32,930 bases of DNA from a virus, in the IMG/VR virus record IMGVR_UViG_3300036770_001405, positions 1 to 32,930 of that record; one strand, given 5' to 3'. The position numbers were made by a program, and so were the translations under genes. This document shows positions 1 through 8,279 of this stretch, piece after piece (positions within the stretch are counted from its first letter, which is position 1; every line of letters begins with the position of its first letter). The notes below the pieces were generated by a model, which worked only from the letters and a program-made list of their open reading frames with translations, made no database searches and was not told the origin of the DNA.

Positions 1-127
1 GGAACTGCGTAATTAATTATTAATTAGAAAAGGAAGATATGAACGTAATAGATAGAGTGAAGGCACAATTTGAATCTTTAGGCATTAAAAAGATTGAGGT
101 AGCTGAGTGGGGCGAGGAAGGCAAACC
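1..127. repeat. Terminal direct repeat (copy 1), assembly circularisation overlap
   Basis: The first 127 bases are identical to the last 127 (32804-32930). The repeat covers the end of the major tail protein gene, the intergenic gap and the first codons of the tail chaperone. A 127-base overlap equals a commonly used maximum assembler k-mer and lies inside genes. It is therefore best read as the closing overlap of a circular or circularly permuted genome, not as a biological terminal repeat. Seen directly; the assembler explanation is inference. Confidence 0.95.
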
Positions 128-374
128 TTTAATAATATACTGCTCACCATTTACATTAGGAGAAAAAAGAAACCTATTTAAAGGTGCCAAGAATGATGAT
201 CTAGCAGTATTAGTAGATGCAATCGTTTTAAAAGCAAAAGACTCAGAAGGAAACAAATTATTTAAGCTAGATGACAAGCTAACATTATTGAATAATGCTG
301 ATGCAAATGTTATAGCTAGAGTAGCAACAGAAATGTTGAATGGTGTTTCTTACGAGGAAGCTGAAAAAAAGTAA
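39..374 (+). CDS. Tail assembly chaperone, short (zero-frame) product
   Basis: A 111-residue protein between the major tail protein and the tape measure gene, the invariant place of the tail assembly chaperone (lambda gpG position) in siphoviruses. The chaperone coats the tape measure protein in the cytoplasm and recruits tail tube subunits. It starts at ATG 39 behind the ribosome site AAAAGGAAG. It ends GAA AAA AAG TAA, so the stop follows directly after a slippery heptamer (see the frameshifted form). No catalytic motif is visible. The role rests on position plus the frameshift architecture; the sequence itself was not recognised. Confidence 0.8.
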   Translation: MNVIDRVKAQFESLGIKKIEVAEWGEEGKPLIIYCSPFTLGEKRNLFKGAKNDDLAVLVDAIVLKAKDSEGNKLFKLDDKLTLLNNADANVIARVATEMLNGVSYEEAEKK

Positions 375-550
375 GAACTGATACAGAGTTATATTCTATA
401 CTTGCTCTTGGTCAGGAATTAAACAAAAGTATAGAAGAAATTTGTCTTATGACACAAGACGAGTTTTATTATTGGATAGCTTACTTTAAAGTGAAGGCAG
501 AAAAAGAGAAACTTTATAATGGCAGATCAGCAACTAAACATAAAACTTAA
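39..550 (+). CDS. Tail assembly chaperone, -1 frameshifted long form (GT-like)
   Basis: Slipping back one base on A-AAA-AAG (365-371) lets ribosomes read on through 371-550. This adds 59 residues beginning V-R-T-D-T-E-L and containing the aromatic segment EFYYWIAYFKVKAEKE, for a total of about 170 residues. The extension is open with no stop and has no good start of its own. It ends 32 bases inside the tape measure gene. This fills the otherwise unexplained gap 375-518. In lambda (G/GT) and many siphoviruses the long form binds the tape measure through its extension while the short form binds tail tube protein. Slippage efficiency cannot be read from sequence. Confidence 0.85.
365..371 (+). 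other. Programmed -1 ribosomal frameshift slippery site A AAA AAG
   Basis: The phase is exactly X-XXY-YYZ: gaA AAA AAG in the zero frame, followed at once by TAA. A AAA AAG is among the most efficient -1 slippery heptamers known in bacteria. Re-pairing of both tRNALys anticodons is perfect after the slip. No strong stimulatory hairpin was obvious by eye immediately downstream. Confidence 0.85.
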
Positions 551-2375
551 TGTTATAGATAATGCTACAAAAGCTTTCGTAGAAATTAAAAACTCAATCT
601 TTAATTTAAGAAATGCTTTAATTGGTTTAGGTGGTGGAGTTGCTTTAAGAGGTTTGGCTAAAGTAGGAAGCGAAGCAGAATTAACAGAAAATAAACTATC
701 ATTCTTATTTGGTTCTGTAGAAAAAGGTTCTCAGGCATTTAAAACATTAAATTCATTTGCAAGTAAATCACCATTTGCATTTCAAGATATAATTTCTTCT
801 GCTGGTAATTTAGCAGTAGTATCTAAAGACTCAGAAGAACTAGCAAGAAATTTACAAATAGTTGGTAATGTATCTGCAATAACTGGATTAGATTTTCAAA
901 CATCTGCTGAACAAATATCAAAAGCTTTTACAAAAGGAATTAACTCAGCAAGACTTTTCCAAGACAAAGGTATTGCTAGTTTATTAGGATTTCAAAATGG
1001 TGCTGAAGTAAGTGCATTTGCAACACAAGAAGCTTTTGTTAGAGTATTTGGAACTGGTGGTAGATTTGCACAAGCTTCTAATGTTTTATCAAATACATTT
1101 CAAGGAACATTAACTAAGATCACTAACTCATTTGTTAAATTTCAAAATGATATTAACAAAGGTGGTTTCTTTAATTTTATAAGTTCAGGATTATCAGTAA
1201 TAAACGATAACCTAGACAAAAACAGTGCAACACTACAAAAGTTTGCTATAGCATTTGGAGAGCAATTAACGAAAGCAATAAAAGGTTTATTATTAGGTAC
1301 TGGTTTAGTTATTGATGCTGTTGCACCTATATTTAAGTTTGTAGCAAGTGGTATTGAAGGATTGTTAAAAGCTTTAGATGCACTTCCAAGTGGTGTTAGA
1401 GAATTAGGTGTTATAGGATTTTTATTATTAGGAACTGGTGGAAAGTTAATAGCATTAGCACTTGGTTCATTATTAGATCAACAAAGAAAATTTGTAGAAC
1501 AATTTAGCGATCAAAAATTCTTCTTAGAAAAAAACACAGGTGAGTTAAATAAACAATCTGGTGCTTATGGAGTTATTAAAGAATTCTTAAATGAAATAGA
1601 TTTAAAAACACAATCTATTAATGAAAAAAACCAGCAAAAGAATGAACTAATTAATAATGCTAATAGTGGTTTGCAAAAAGAATCAAGTCTATTAGATGAA
1701 ATTATAGAAAAGTTTGGAAGAATTAATACTGAAGCTTTAGATCAGCTTAAAAAAACATCTGATGTAGTAGTACAAACTCTTAATCAAGGTATAAAAGATT
1801 TTTCAAAAGGTATTGCACAATCTATTGTTTTAGGAAAGTCTTTAGGAGAAGCTTTAAAATCTGCAGTACAAAATGCTCTAGTAAATATATTAGCAACTCA
1901 AATTGAAATATTAATTAGAGAAGGATTAAAATTAGCTGGTCTTAAATTACAAACAGCAGAAATTATAAAACAAAATGCTTTACTATCTCAAAGACAAGCT
2001 ATTGGTGGTGGTGATGATGGTGGATTATTTGGTTCTTTATTAAGTTTTGGAACTAGTTTATTTGGTGGTAGTGGTGGTGGATTTAATCCTGACATTGGTG
2101 GAATACCAGATACTTATGTAGGAATGGCAGAAGGTGGTTCTGTTAGAGGTGGTATGCCAATCACAGTAGGAGAACGTGGTAGAGAATTATTCATACCTTC
2201 ATCAAATGGAACTATTGTACCAAACCATGATTTAGGAAGTGGAATGAATATAACATTTAATATTCAAGCAAATGATGTTAGAGGTATTAAAGAATTATTA
2301 ATTGATAATAGAGCAACTATAATTAACTTAGTTAATCAAGGTGCTAATGCGAAAGGAAAATCTAATATAGTATGA
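519..2375 (+). CDS. Tail tape measure protein
   Basis: At 618 residues this is one of the largest proteins, placed after the chaperone and before the distal tail genes. It determines tail length and is threaded through the tube. The N-terminal part is typical of tape measures (NVIDNATKAF, then helical). A hydrophobic stretch lies near residues 290-320, a helical Gln/Lys/Glu-rich part spans about 350-480, and a Gly-rich C-terminal segment leads into the common tape measure ending (GGMPITVGERGRELFIPS, about 540-560). At roughly 0.15 nm per residue the length predicts a tail near 90 nm. The start overlaps the frameshifted chaperone extension by 32 bases and the stop overlaps the next ATG. No lytic transglycosylase or peptidase domain was recognised. 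Confidence 0.9.
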   Translation: MADQQLNIKLNVIDNATKAFVEIKNSIFNLRNALIGLGGGVALRGLAKVGSEAELTENKLSFLFGSVEKGSQAFKTLNSFASKSPFAFQDIISSAGNLAVVSKDSEELARNLQIVGNVSAITGLDFQTSAEQISKAFTKGINSARLFQDKGIASLLGFQNGAEVSAFATQEAFVRVFGTGGRFAQASNVLSNTFQGTLTKITNSFVKFQNDINKGGFFNFISSGLSVINDNLDKNSATLQKFAIAFGEQLTKAIKGLLLGTGLVIDAVAPIFKFVASGIEGLLKALDALPSGVRELGVIGFLLLGTGGKLIALALGSLLDQQRKFVEQFSDQKFFLEKNTGELNKQSGAYGVIKEFLNEIDLKTQSINEKNQQKNELINNANSGLQKESSLLDEIIEKFGRINTEALDQLKKTSDVVVQTLNQGIKDFSKGIAQSIVLGKSLGEALKSAVQNALVNILATQIEILIREGLKLAGLKLQTAEIIKQNALLSQRQAIGGGDDGGLFGSLLSFGTSLFGGSGGGFNPDIGGIPDTYVGMAEGGSVRGGMPITVGERGRELFIPSSNGTIVPNHDLGSGMNITFNIQANDVRGIKELLIDNRATIINLVNQGANAKGKSNIV

Positions 2376-2974
2376 GTGGCACATTCCCATCAAGTCCAGC
2401 ACCAAGAGATGTAGCAATATCATCTAATCAAAATACTATTGTTACGACTACTGCTTCTGGCAGACGACAAGCTAGACAAATAGATGGACAAAAATTTAGA
2501 TTAAGAATTAGATTTCCTGTTATGACTAGAGCAGAATTTGCACCTATTAATGCTTTCATAATGAAACAAAGATCTCAAATGGAATCTTTCCAATATGTTC
2601 CACCAACAATAGATGATTCTTTAGGAGTTGCTTCAGGAGTTATATCTGTAAATGGTTCTGTAAGTGCTGGTGCTACATCTTGCTCAATAGATGGTATGGC
2701 AAATAGTACATCAGGAATATTTAAAGCTGGAGATTATTTTAGATTTACTGGACAGAATAAAGTTTACATGGTTGTAGCTGATGTTAATTCAAATGGTTCT
2801 GGTGCAGGAACATTAACTTTTGAACCACCATTAAGAGCAAACGTATCTGACAATACAGTTCTAATTTATTCTAATGTAGATTTTACAGTTGGTTTAACTG
2901 GAGATATTCAAGAATTTACTATTGGCACAGAAAACTATTTTCAATACGAAGTTGATCTTATAGAGGTATTGTAA
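2372..2974 (+). CDS. Distal tail / minor tail protein
   Basis: A 200-residue beta-rich protein starting in ATGA overlap with the tape measure stop and ending in TAATG overlap with the next gene. Its place directly after the tape measure is that of the distal tail protein (lambda gpM-like, GTA gp12-like), the ring that ends the tube and supports the hub. The central part, residues about 90-150, is a Ser/Gly-rich domain that could be a beta-sandwich insertion. The function is inferred from gene order and size; no diagnostic motif was recognised. Confidence 0.65.
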   Translation: MSGTFPSSPAPRDVAISSNQNTIVTTTASGRRQARQIDGQKFRLRIRFPVMTRAEFAPINAFIMKQRSQMESFQYVPPTIDDSLGVASGVISVNGSVSAGATSCSIDGMANSTSGIFKAGDYFRFTGQNKVYMVVADVNSNGSGAGTLTFEPPLRANVSDNTVLIYSNVDFTVGLTGDIQEFTIGTENYFQYEVDLIEVL

Positions 2975-3528
2975 TGACTAGATCATTAAGTGCTTCGTTA
3001 ATAACAGAACTTGCAACTAATAAACTTAATCCAGTTGAATTAGTTTATTTAGGTATAAGCACAGGAACATATTACACAGATCATTACAAAGATATTACTT
3101 ATGATGGAAATACTTATACAGCTTCATCATTATTTTTAGGTAGTTCAGAAGTACAAGAAACTGCTGATGTTGCAGTTAATAATCTTACACTTAAATTCTC
3201 AGGTGCAGACACAACTATTATAAGTCTTTTATTAAACAACAACTACATGAACAAACAGGCAAAAGTTTATAGAGGTTTCTTAAATGATTCTCAGGAATTA
3301 ATAGCAGACCCATTTCTTTTATTTGATGGAAGAATAGCTAATTTTGCTCTTGAAGAAAATGCAACTACATCTTCAATTAATATTGTCATAGCATCACATT
3401 GGGCAGATTTTGAAAAAGTATCTGGTAGAAGAACTGCTGAGAACTCTCAAAAACTTTATTTCCCAAATGACAAAGGAATGGAGTTTGCAAGTAAGACTGC
3501 ACAAAAAATTAAATGGGGTTCAGCTTAA
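2974..3528 (+). CDS. Tail hub-like minor tail protein (DUF2163 / gpL-like)
   Basis: 184 residues. The N-terminal pattern (start of helix, then TDHYKDITYDGNTY, then GSSEVQETADVAVNNLTL) resembles the DUF2163/lambda gpL class that forms the tail hub. The C-terminus (RRTAENSQKLYFPNDKG, ending in K-W-G) matches a pattern common in marine siphophages. It is shorter than GTA gp13-type proteins and lacks an evident Cys-rich Fe-S C-terminal domain like that of lambda gpL. Translationally coupled at both ends (TAATG). Assignment by pattern and position. Confidence 0.65.
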   Translation: MTRSLSASLITELATNKLNPVELVYLGISTGTYYTDHYKDITYDGNTYTASSLFLGSSEVQETADVAVNNLTLKFSGADTTIISLLLNNNYMNKQAKVYRGFLNDSQELIADPFLLFDGRIANFALEENATTSSINIVIASHWADFEKVSGRRTAENSQKLYFPNDKGMEFASKTAQKIKWGSA

Positions 3529-3941
3529 TGACTGACTTATATAGAGTTATTCATTTATACAGACAGTTTAAACAATATGATAAATTTACTTACGCAGAAT
3601 TAGTTAAAATGATAACACCATCTTTAAACTTAGATCAATACCAAATTCATAGATTAGGCAATCAAGATATTGGATTTACTAACTGGGCTTTCCTAAGCGA
3701 TACAGTAGAGGAAAGATTTAAACTATCATTAAGATTAAAAGATAATGAATGGAACTGTGGAGATAATATTTGGGTTATGCAAATACTTGCTAAAAGCCAC
3801 GCAAAAGAAATTATGAAATGGGTTAAAGATTACTTTAGAGATAAAATTGAAGTTAATGAATCTGTTAAGTGGATTAGAGCAGATGAGAACTTTAAGATTT
3901 ACAGAAGATCAGAAAAATTTAAAAGAGAGTTTCATATATGA
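3528..3941 (+). CDS. HlyC-like (toxin-activating lysine acyltransferase fold) tail-module protein, probably inactive
   Basis: 137 residues from ATG 3528, chosen because it overlaps the preceding stop as TAATG; an in-frame ATG at 3513 would add five residues. The body matches the RTX toxin acyltransferase family (HlyC) by eye: DQY near residue 37, FTNWAFLSDTVEERF (50-64), EWNCGDNIW (74-82), then a helical part and KWIRADENFKIYRR. Family members transfer fatty acids to toxin lysines using a His and an Asp (His23 and Asp92 in HlyC). In my alignment these positions are Tyr17 and Gln85, so the enzyme is probably not catalytic. It occupies the slot where GTA and lambda-type tails carry an NlpC/P60 peptidase, suggesting a structural or tail-tip role. 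Confidence 0.7.
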   Translation: MTDLYRVIHLYRQFKQYDKFTYAELVKMITPSLNLDQYQIHRLGNQDIGFTNWAFLSDTVEERFKLSLRLKDNEWNCGDNIWVMQILAKSHAKEIMKWVKDYFRDKIEVNESVKWIRADENFKIYRRSEKFKREFHI

Positions 3942-6796
3942 GTCCCCCTATTATATCAGCGATTATAACTACAATCATTACTACAGCAATAAGTTATTTA
4001 ATTGCACCAAAACCAAAAGCACCTAGATTTAATTCAACTGATGAAGCTAAAGGAACTTTAGTAAATAAAGATTCTAACAACAATCCTATTCCTGTTATTT
4101 ATGGTAAAAGACAAGTAGGATTAACTAGAGTGTTTGTTGAAAGTTCTGGTTCTGATAATCAATATCTTTATGTTGCAGGAGTATTATGTGAAGGTGGTGG
4201 TGCAGGAATCACTGCAATAGATGAAGTTTATGTAGATGATAAATTAGTAACATTTGATGGTGCATTAACTGATGGAACTTTAAGACAAGTAAGTAGTTCA
4301 GATACTAACTTTTATAAAGGTGGTGAAAGTTTAATATCTATTCAATCATTTTTTGGATTAGATAATCAATCAGCTTCTTCTTTGCTTGACGAAACAACTA
4401 ACTGGACAACAGACCATAAACTATCTGGTCTTGCTTATGTTGCTTTAAGATTTAAGTGGAATCAAGATGCTTTTAATGGATTACCAGAAGTTAGAGTAAC
4501 TGTTAGAGGTAAAAAAGTTTATGACCCAAGATTAGATTCTACTAAAGGTGGTTCTGGTTCTCACAGACAAGATGACCCAACTACTTGGGCTTATTCTAAT
4601 AATTCATCATTAGTTCTTTTAGATTATTTAAGAAATAGCAGATATGGAAAAGGATTACCTAATGATGCTTTTGAAACTAATTATGATTCATTTAAGACTT
4701 CAGCAAATACCTGCGACACACAAGTTACACCTTATTCAGGTGCAGTAAGCGATATAAATTTATTTGAAACAAACGCAGTTATAGATAGTGAAAAAAAGGT
4801 ATTAGAGAATGTAAGAGAATTGCTTGTGCCAATGAGAGCAATCTTTAATTACACACAAGGTAAATACAAAGTTATTATTGAAGGAACAGGAAGTTCACAA
4901 TTATTATTAACTAAAGATAATGTTGTAAGTGAAGTTAAATTACAAGGAGAAAACAAATCTGAGAAATATAATAGAGTTGTAGGAACATTTACAAACCCTG
5001 AAAAAGATTATCAATCAGACACAGTTTCATACCCACCTTATGATGATTCTGTATTAGACCCAGCAGATCAATTTGCTACAATGCTAACTGAAGATAATGA
5101 AACCTTATTAGAGAGAAGCTTTGATATGATTCACGTTACATCACCTTATCAAGCTGAAGAAATTTGCGAGAACATATTAAAAAGATCAAGAAACAATTTA
5201 AAAGCAGAAGTTACAGTTACATCAGAAGCACTTAATTTATCTATTGGAGATATAGTAACAGCAACGTATGAGACTGCTGGATTTGTAAACAAACCATTTC
5301 GTGTAATGTCTCTTGCTATTAATTCAGACTCAACAGTAACTTTAGGATTAGAATCACATCAAGATAACTTCTATACTTGGGAAGAAAAAGGCGAAGCACC
5401 TACAATAGCTGATACTGTATTACCAAATCCTTTTTCTGTATCTCCACCAGCTTCTATTACTTTAGATGACCAATTAATTGAATACTCAGACGGAGTTGTT
5501 ATTACAGCTTTAGATATAACAATCGGTGCATCACCAGATAACTTTGTAGATTACTACCAAGTAGAATATAAACTAAGCACAGATACTGATTATCTTATAT
5601 CTGGTCAGGTTACAGGATTATTTCATAGAATACTAAACGTAAAAGATGGATTTACTTACAACGTAAGAGTTAAAGCATTTAATACATTAGGAGTATCTTC
5701 TACATACACATCTGCAACAAGAACTATTGTTGGTGGAATTGCACCACCTTCTGATGTAACAGATTTCTCTTGTAATATTATTGGTGGAGATGCACATTTA
5801 TCTTGGCAACAAATAGCAGACCTAGATTTAGCACATTATCAAATCAGATATTCTACATTAACAACAGGTGCTTCTTGGGGTAACTCAGTTTCTTTAGTTG
5901 AAAAGGTTGCAAGACCAGCTACTTCAGTAACAGTTCCAGCAAGAGTAGGTTCATATCTTATAAAAGCAGTAGATAAAAATGGTAACTATTCTTCTAATGA
6001 AACAATCATTGAAACAAATGTATTAGCAATAGGAAATTACAATGCTGTTGCAAGTCAAACAGAATCTCCTACATTCTCAGGAGTAAAAACTAATGTAATA
6101 GTTTCTGATGGAACATTAAGATTAGATTCATCAGAACTTTTTGATTCTGCAATAGGAAACTTTGATGATGCTACTTCATTCTTTGATTCTGGTGTAACTG
6201 CTTATGACTTATATTCTGAAGGAACTTATTTATTCTCATCACCAATAGATATAGGTGGAGTTTATACTTCAAGAGTAACTGCTTCTATTACACAGACATC
6301 AGATAACTTAGATGATTTATTTGATTCAAGAACTGGAGATTTTGATGACGCACAATCTAACTTTGATGGCGATACTCCAGCTAATTGTAATGCTCATATT
6401 GAGATTGCTTTATCAAATGACAATATAACTTATACTACATTTAGAAACTTTGTTGTTGGCGATTACACAGCTAGATATTATAAATTTAGAGTAACATTGA
6501 GGTCTTTTGATTTATCATCTACTCCAGTTATTAGTGCTTTATCAGTAAGTATAGATATGCCAGATAGAATATTTAGTGGAAATGATATAACTTCAGGAAC
6601 AGGAACTTATACTGTTACATTTACTTTGCCTTTTTATTCAAATTCTTATGCAGTAGGAATAACAGCACAAGGTATGAACACAGGAGATTACTTTACAATT
6701 TCAAATAAAACTGTTAATGGTTTTGATGTTGCTTTTAAAAATAGTAGCAATAGTGGAGTATCAAAAGTTTTTGATTATTTAAGCAAAGGATATTAG
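3938..6796 (+). CDS. Tail tip / host specificity protein (gpJ-like)
   Basis: 952 residues, the largest protein of the genome, starting in ATGA overlap with the HlyC-like gene. The N-terminus has a short hydrophobic helix (about 4-22) and then the J-like pattern NNPIPVIYGKRQVG, typical of lambda gpJ and related central tail fibre proteins. Residues about 80-480 look like the gp27-like hub region. Residues about 500-700 contain two fibronectin-III-like stretches (VDYYQVEYKLS; DLDLAHYQIRYST). The C-terminal third is beta-rich with repeats of FDSAIGNFDDATSFFDSG type. It should form the trimeric tail tip and may contact the receptor. It sits between the hub genes and the fibre cassette. Confidence 0.85.
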   Translation: MSPPIISAIITTIITTAISYLIAPKPKAPRFNSTDEAKGTLVNKDSNNNPIPVIYGKRQVGLTRVFVESSGSDNQYLYVAGVLCEGGGAGITAIDEVYVDDKLVTFDGALTDGTLRQVSSSDTNFYKGGESLISIQSFFGLDNQSASSLLDETTNWTTDHKLSGLAYVALRFKWNQDAFNGLPEVRVTVRGKKVYDPRLDSTKGGSGSHRQDDPTTWAYSNNSSLVLLDYLRNSRYGKGLPNDAFETNYDSFKTSANTCDTQVTPYSGAVSDINLFETNAVIDSEKKVLENVRELLVPMRAIFNYTQGKYKVIIEGTGSSQLLLTKDNVVSEVKLQGENKSEKYNRVVGTFTNPEKDYQSDTVSYPPYDDSVLDPADQFATMLTEDNETLLERSFDMIHVTSPYQAEEICENILKRSRNNLKAEVTVTSEALNLSIGDIVTATYETAGFVNKPFRVMSLAINSDSTVTLGLESHQDNFYTWEEKGEAPTIADTVLPNPFSVSPPASITLDDQLIEYSDGVVITALDITIGASPDNFVDYYQVEYKLSTDTDYLISGQVTGLFHRILNVKDGFTYNVRVKAFNTLGVSSTYTSATRTIVGGIAPPSDVTDFSCNIIGGDAHLSWQQIADLDLAHYQIRYSTLTTGASWGNSVSLVEKVARPATSVTVPARVGSYLIKAVDKNGNYSSNETIIETNVLAIGNYNAVASQTESPTFSGVKTNVIVSDGTLRLDSSELFDSAIGNFDDATSFFDSGVTAYDLYSEGTYLFSSPIDIGGVYTSRVTASITQTSDNLDDLFDSRTGDFDDAQSNFDGDTPANCNAHIEIALSNDNITYTTFRNFVVGDYTARYYKFRVTLRSFDLSSTPVISALSVSIDMPDRIFSGNDITSGTGTYTVTFTLPFYSNSYAVGITAQGMNTGDYFTISNKTVNGFDVAFKNSSNSGVSKVFDYLSKGY

Positions 6797-7663
6797 ATGG
6801 CACAACATAGTGATTATAACATAGCAAATCAGGGTTTCCCTGCATTTAGAACAGATTTAAACAACGTACTATCAGCAATCAATACATTAAACTCAGGAAC
6901 ATCTAGACCATCTTCTGCTGTAGCAAATTCTCTTTGGTTAGATACAACAACTTCTACTGCACCTACTTTAAAATATTATGATGGTGCTGATGACATATCA
7001 CTAGCAACTATTGACCATGTCGCAAACACAGTAAACTGGTTAGATTCAACAGTATCAATTACTGGACTATCTACTTCTGCAACAGGAACAGTTTTAACAC
7101 TTACTGACACTTATCTTAATTCAACAGTTTCAATTAGATTACCAAATGCAACAGCAATTTCAGATGATTCAGGAAATGAATATATCAAGTTTGCAAAAAC
7201 ATCTTCAGCAGTAAATGAAATATCAGTTACAAATTCTGCTACTGGAAACAATCCAATAGTATCTGCAACTGGTTCTGATACAAACATTGGACTTACTTTA
7301 ACTGCTAAAGGAACAGGATTAATTAAACTTACATCTGGTGGATATTACCCAGAAGCTACACTTACTGATGGTGCTACTATTTCTTGGGACGTATCTTTAT
7401 ATCCAGTTGCTAAAGTAACTCTTGGAGATAACAGAACTTTATCTGCACCTACTAATGGTGCTACTGGACAATTTGTATCATTACTTGTTATTCAAGATGG
7501 TACAGGTTCAAGAACATTAACTTGGAACTCAGCTTATGAATTTGCTTCAGACACAGCGCCTACACTTACAACTACTGCTAATCTTGGAGACTTATTTACA
7601 TTTAGATACAATGGAACTAAATGGTTAGAAGTTGGTAGAAACCTTAAATTAACTTTATCTTAA
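6797..7663 (+). CDS. Tail fibre protein
   Basis: 288 residues directly abutting the J-like stop. The N-terminus (ITDLN-like segment RTDLNNVLSAINTLNSGTSRP, split here as positions 17-37) is characteristic of marine phage fibres and short tail proteins. The remainder is Ser/Thr/Gly-rich repetitive beta structure, with a C-terminal segment (TLSAPTNGATGQFVSLLVIQ and TWNSAYEF) seen in many phage fibre and appendage proteins. It probably attaches to the tip complex and extends outward. The substrate cannot be read from sequence. Confidence 0.7.
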   Translation: MAQHSDYNIANQGFPAFRTDLNNVLSAINTLNSGTSRPSSAVANSLWLDTTTSTAPTLKYYDGADDISLATIDHVANTVNWLDSTVSITGLSTSATGTVLTLTDTYLNSTVSIRLPNATAISDDSGNEYIKFAKTSSAVNEISVTNSATGNNPIVSATGSDTNIGLTLTAKGTGLIKLTSGGYYPEATLTDGATISWDVSLYPVAKVTLGDNRTLSAPTNGATGQFVSLLVIQDGTGSRTLTWNSAYEFASDTAPTLTTTANLGDLFTFRYNGTKWLEVGRNLKLTLS

Positions 7664-7664
7664 T

Positions 7665-8279
7665 ATGTACGCACTAGTAATTAATAACGAAATAGTAAAA
7701 GTATTTGCAAACCCAGAAGGTTTTACTTTAAATGATAATCAATACTCATCTCAAATCTTTACCGCTTGGTCTAAAGAAGAAAAACAAGCAATAGGTATTT
7801 ATGAAGTTGAAACAGATTCTACTAATTTAAAAGATGAATCTTATTACAATAATACTAATGAGATATTTGAATTTAAAAAAGGTAAAGCAATTAGAAAATG
7901 GGGAACTGCAACTCCTAAACAATTAGAAGATGTTAATGCTACTGATGAAGATGGTGAACCAGTGATTCAAGATGGTAAGCAAGTAGTTATTAAAGGTTTA
8001 AAATCTCAAAAAATACAAATCGTAAAGCAACAAACTGCTGGACTATTACAATCAACTGATTGGTATGTAACTAGAAAAGCTGATACTGGAACTGCTATAC
8101 CACAAGCAATACAAGATTTTAGAAATGAAGTAAGAGAAGTTAGTAATCAACAAGAAACACAAATAAATGCTTGTACTACTGTGGAAGAATTGAAGGCATT
8201 GTATGAGTATGTAAATACAGGCACAGAAAAATCTCCAATCTACACTAGACAGTTAGCAGAATTTCCAAAGGTAGCTTAA
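7665..8279 (+). CDS. Tail fibre assembly chaperone-like / fibre-associated protein
   Basis: 204 residues, mostly hydrophilic. The C-terminal half contains LLQSTDWYVTRKADTGTAIP followed by QAIQDFRNEVRE, which resembles the helical C-terminal motif of phage tail fibre assembly proteins and DUF4376-like fibre-adjacent proteins (TDW ... YR..LR). The N-terminal half begins MYALVINNEIVKVF, a pattern also seen in such proteins. It lies between two fibre genes, which supports a chaperone role. It could instead be a virion component. Confidence 0.55.
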   Translation: MYALVINNEIVKVFANPEGFTLNDNQYSSQIFTAWSKEEKQAIGIYEVETDSTNLKDESYYNNTNEIFEFKKGKAIRKWGTATPKQLEDVNATDEDGEPVIQDGKQVVIKGLKSQKIQIVKQQTAGLLQSTDWYVTRKADTGTAIPQAIQDFRNEVREVSNQQETQINACTTVEELKALYEYVNTGTEKSPIYTRQLAEFPKVA

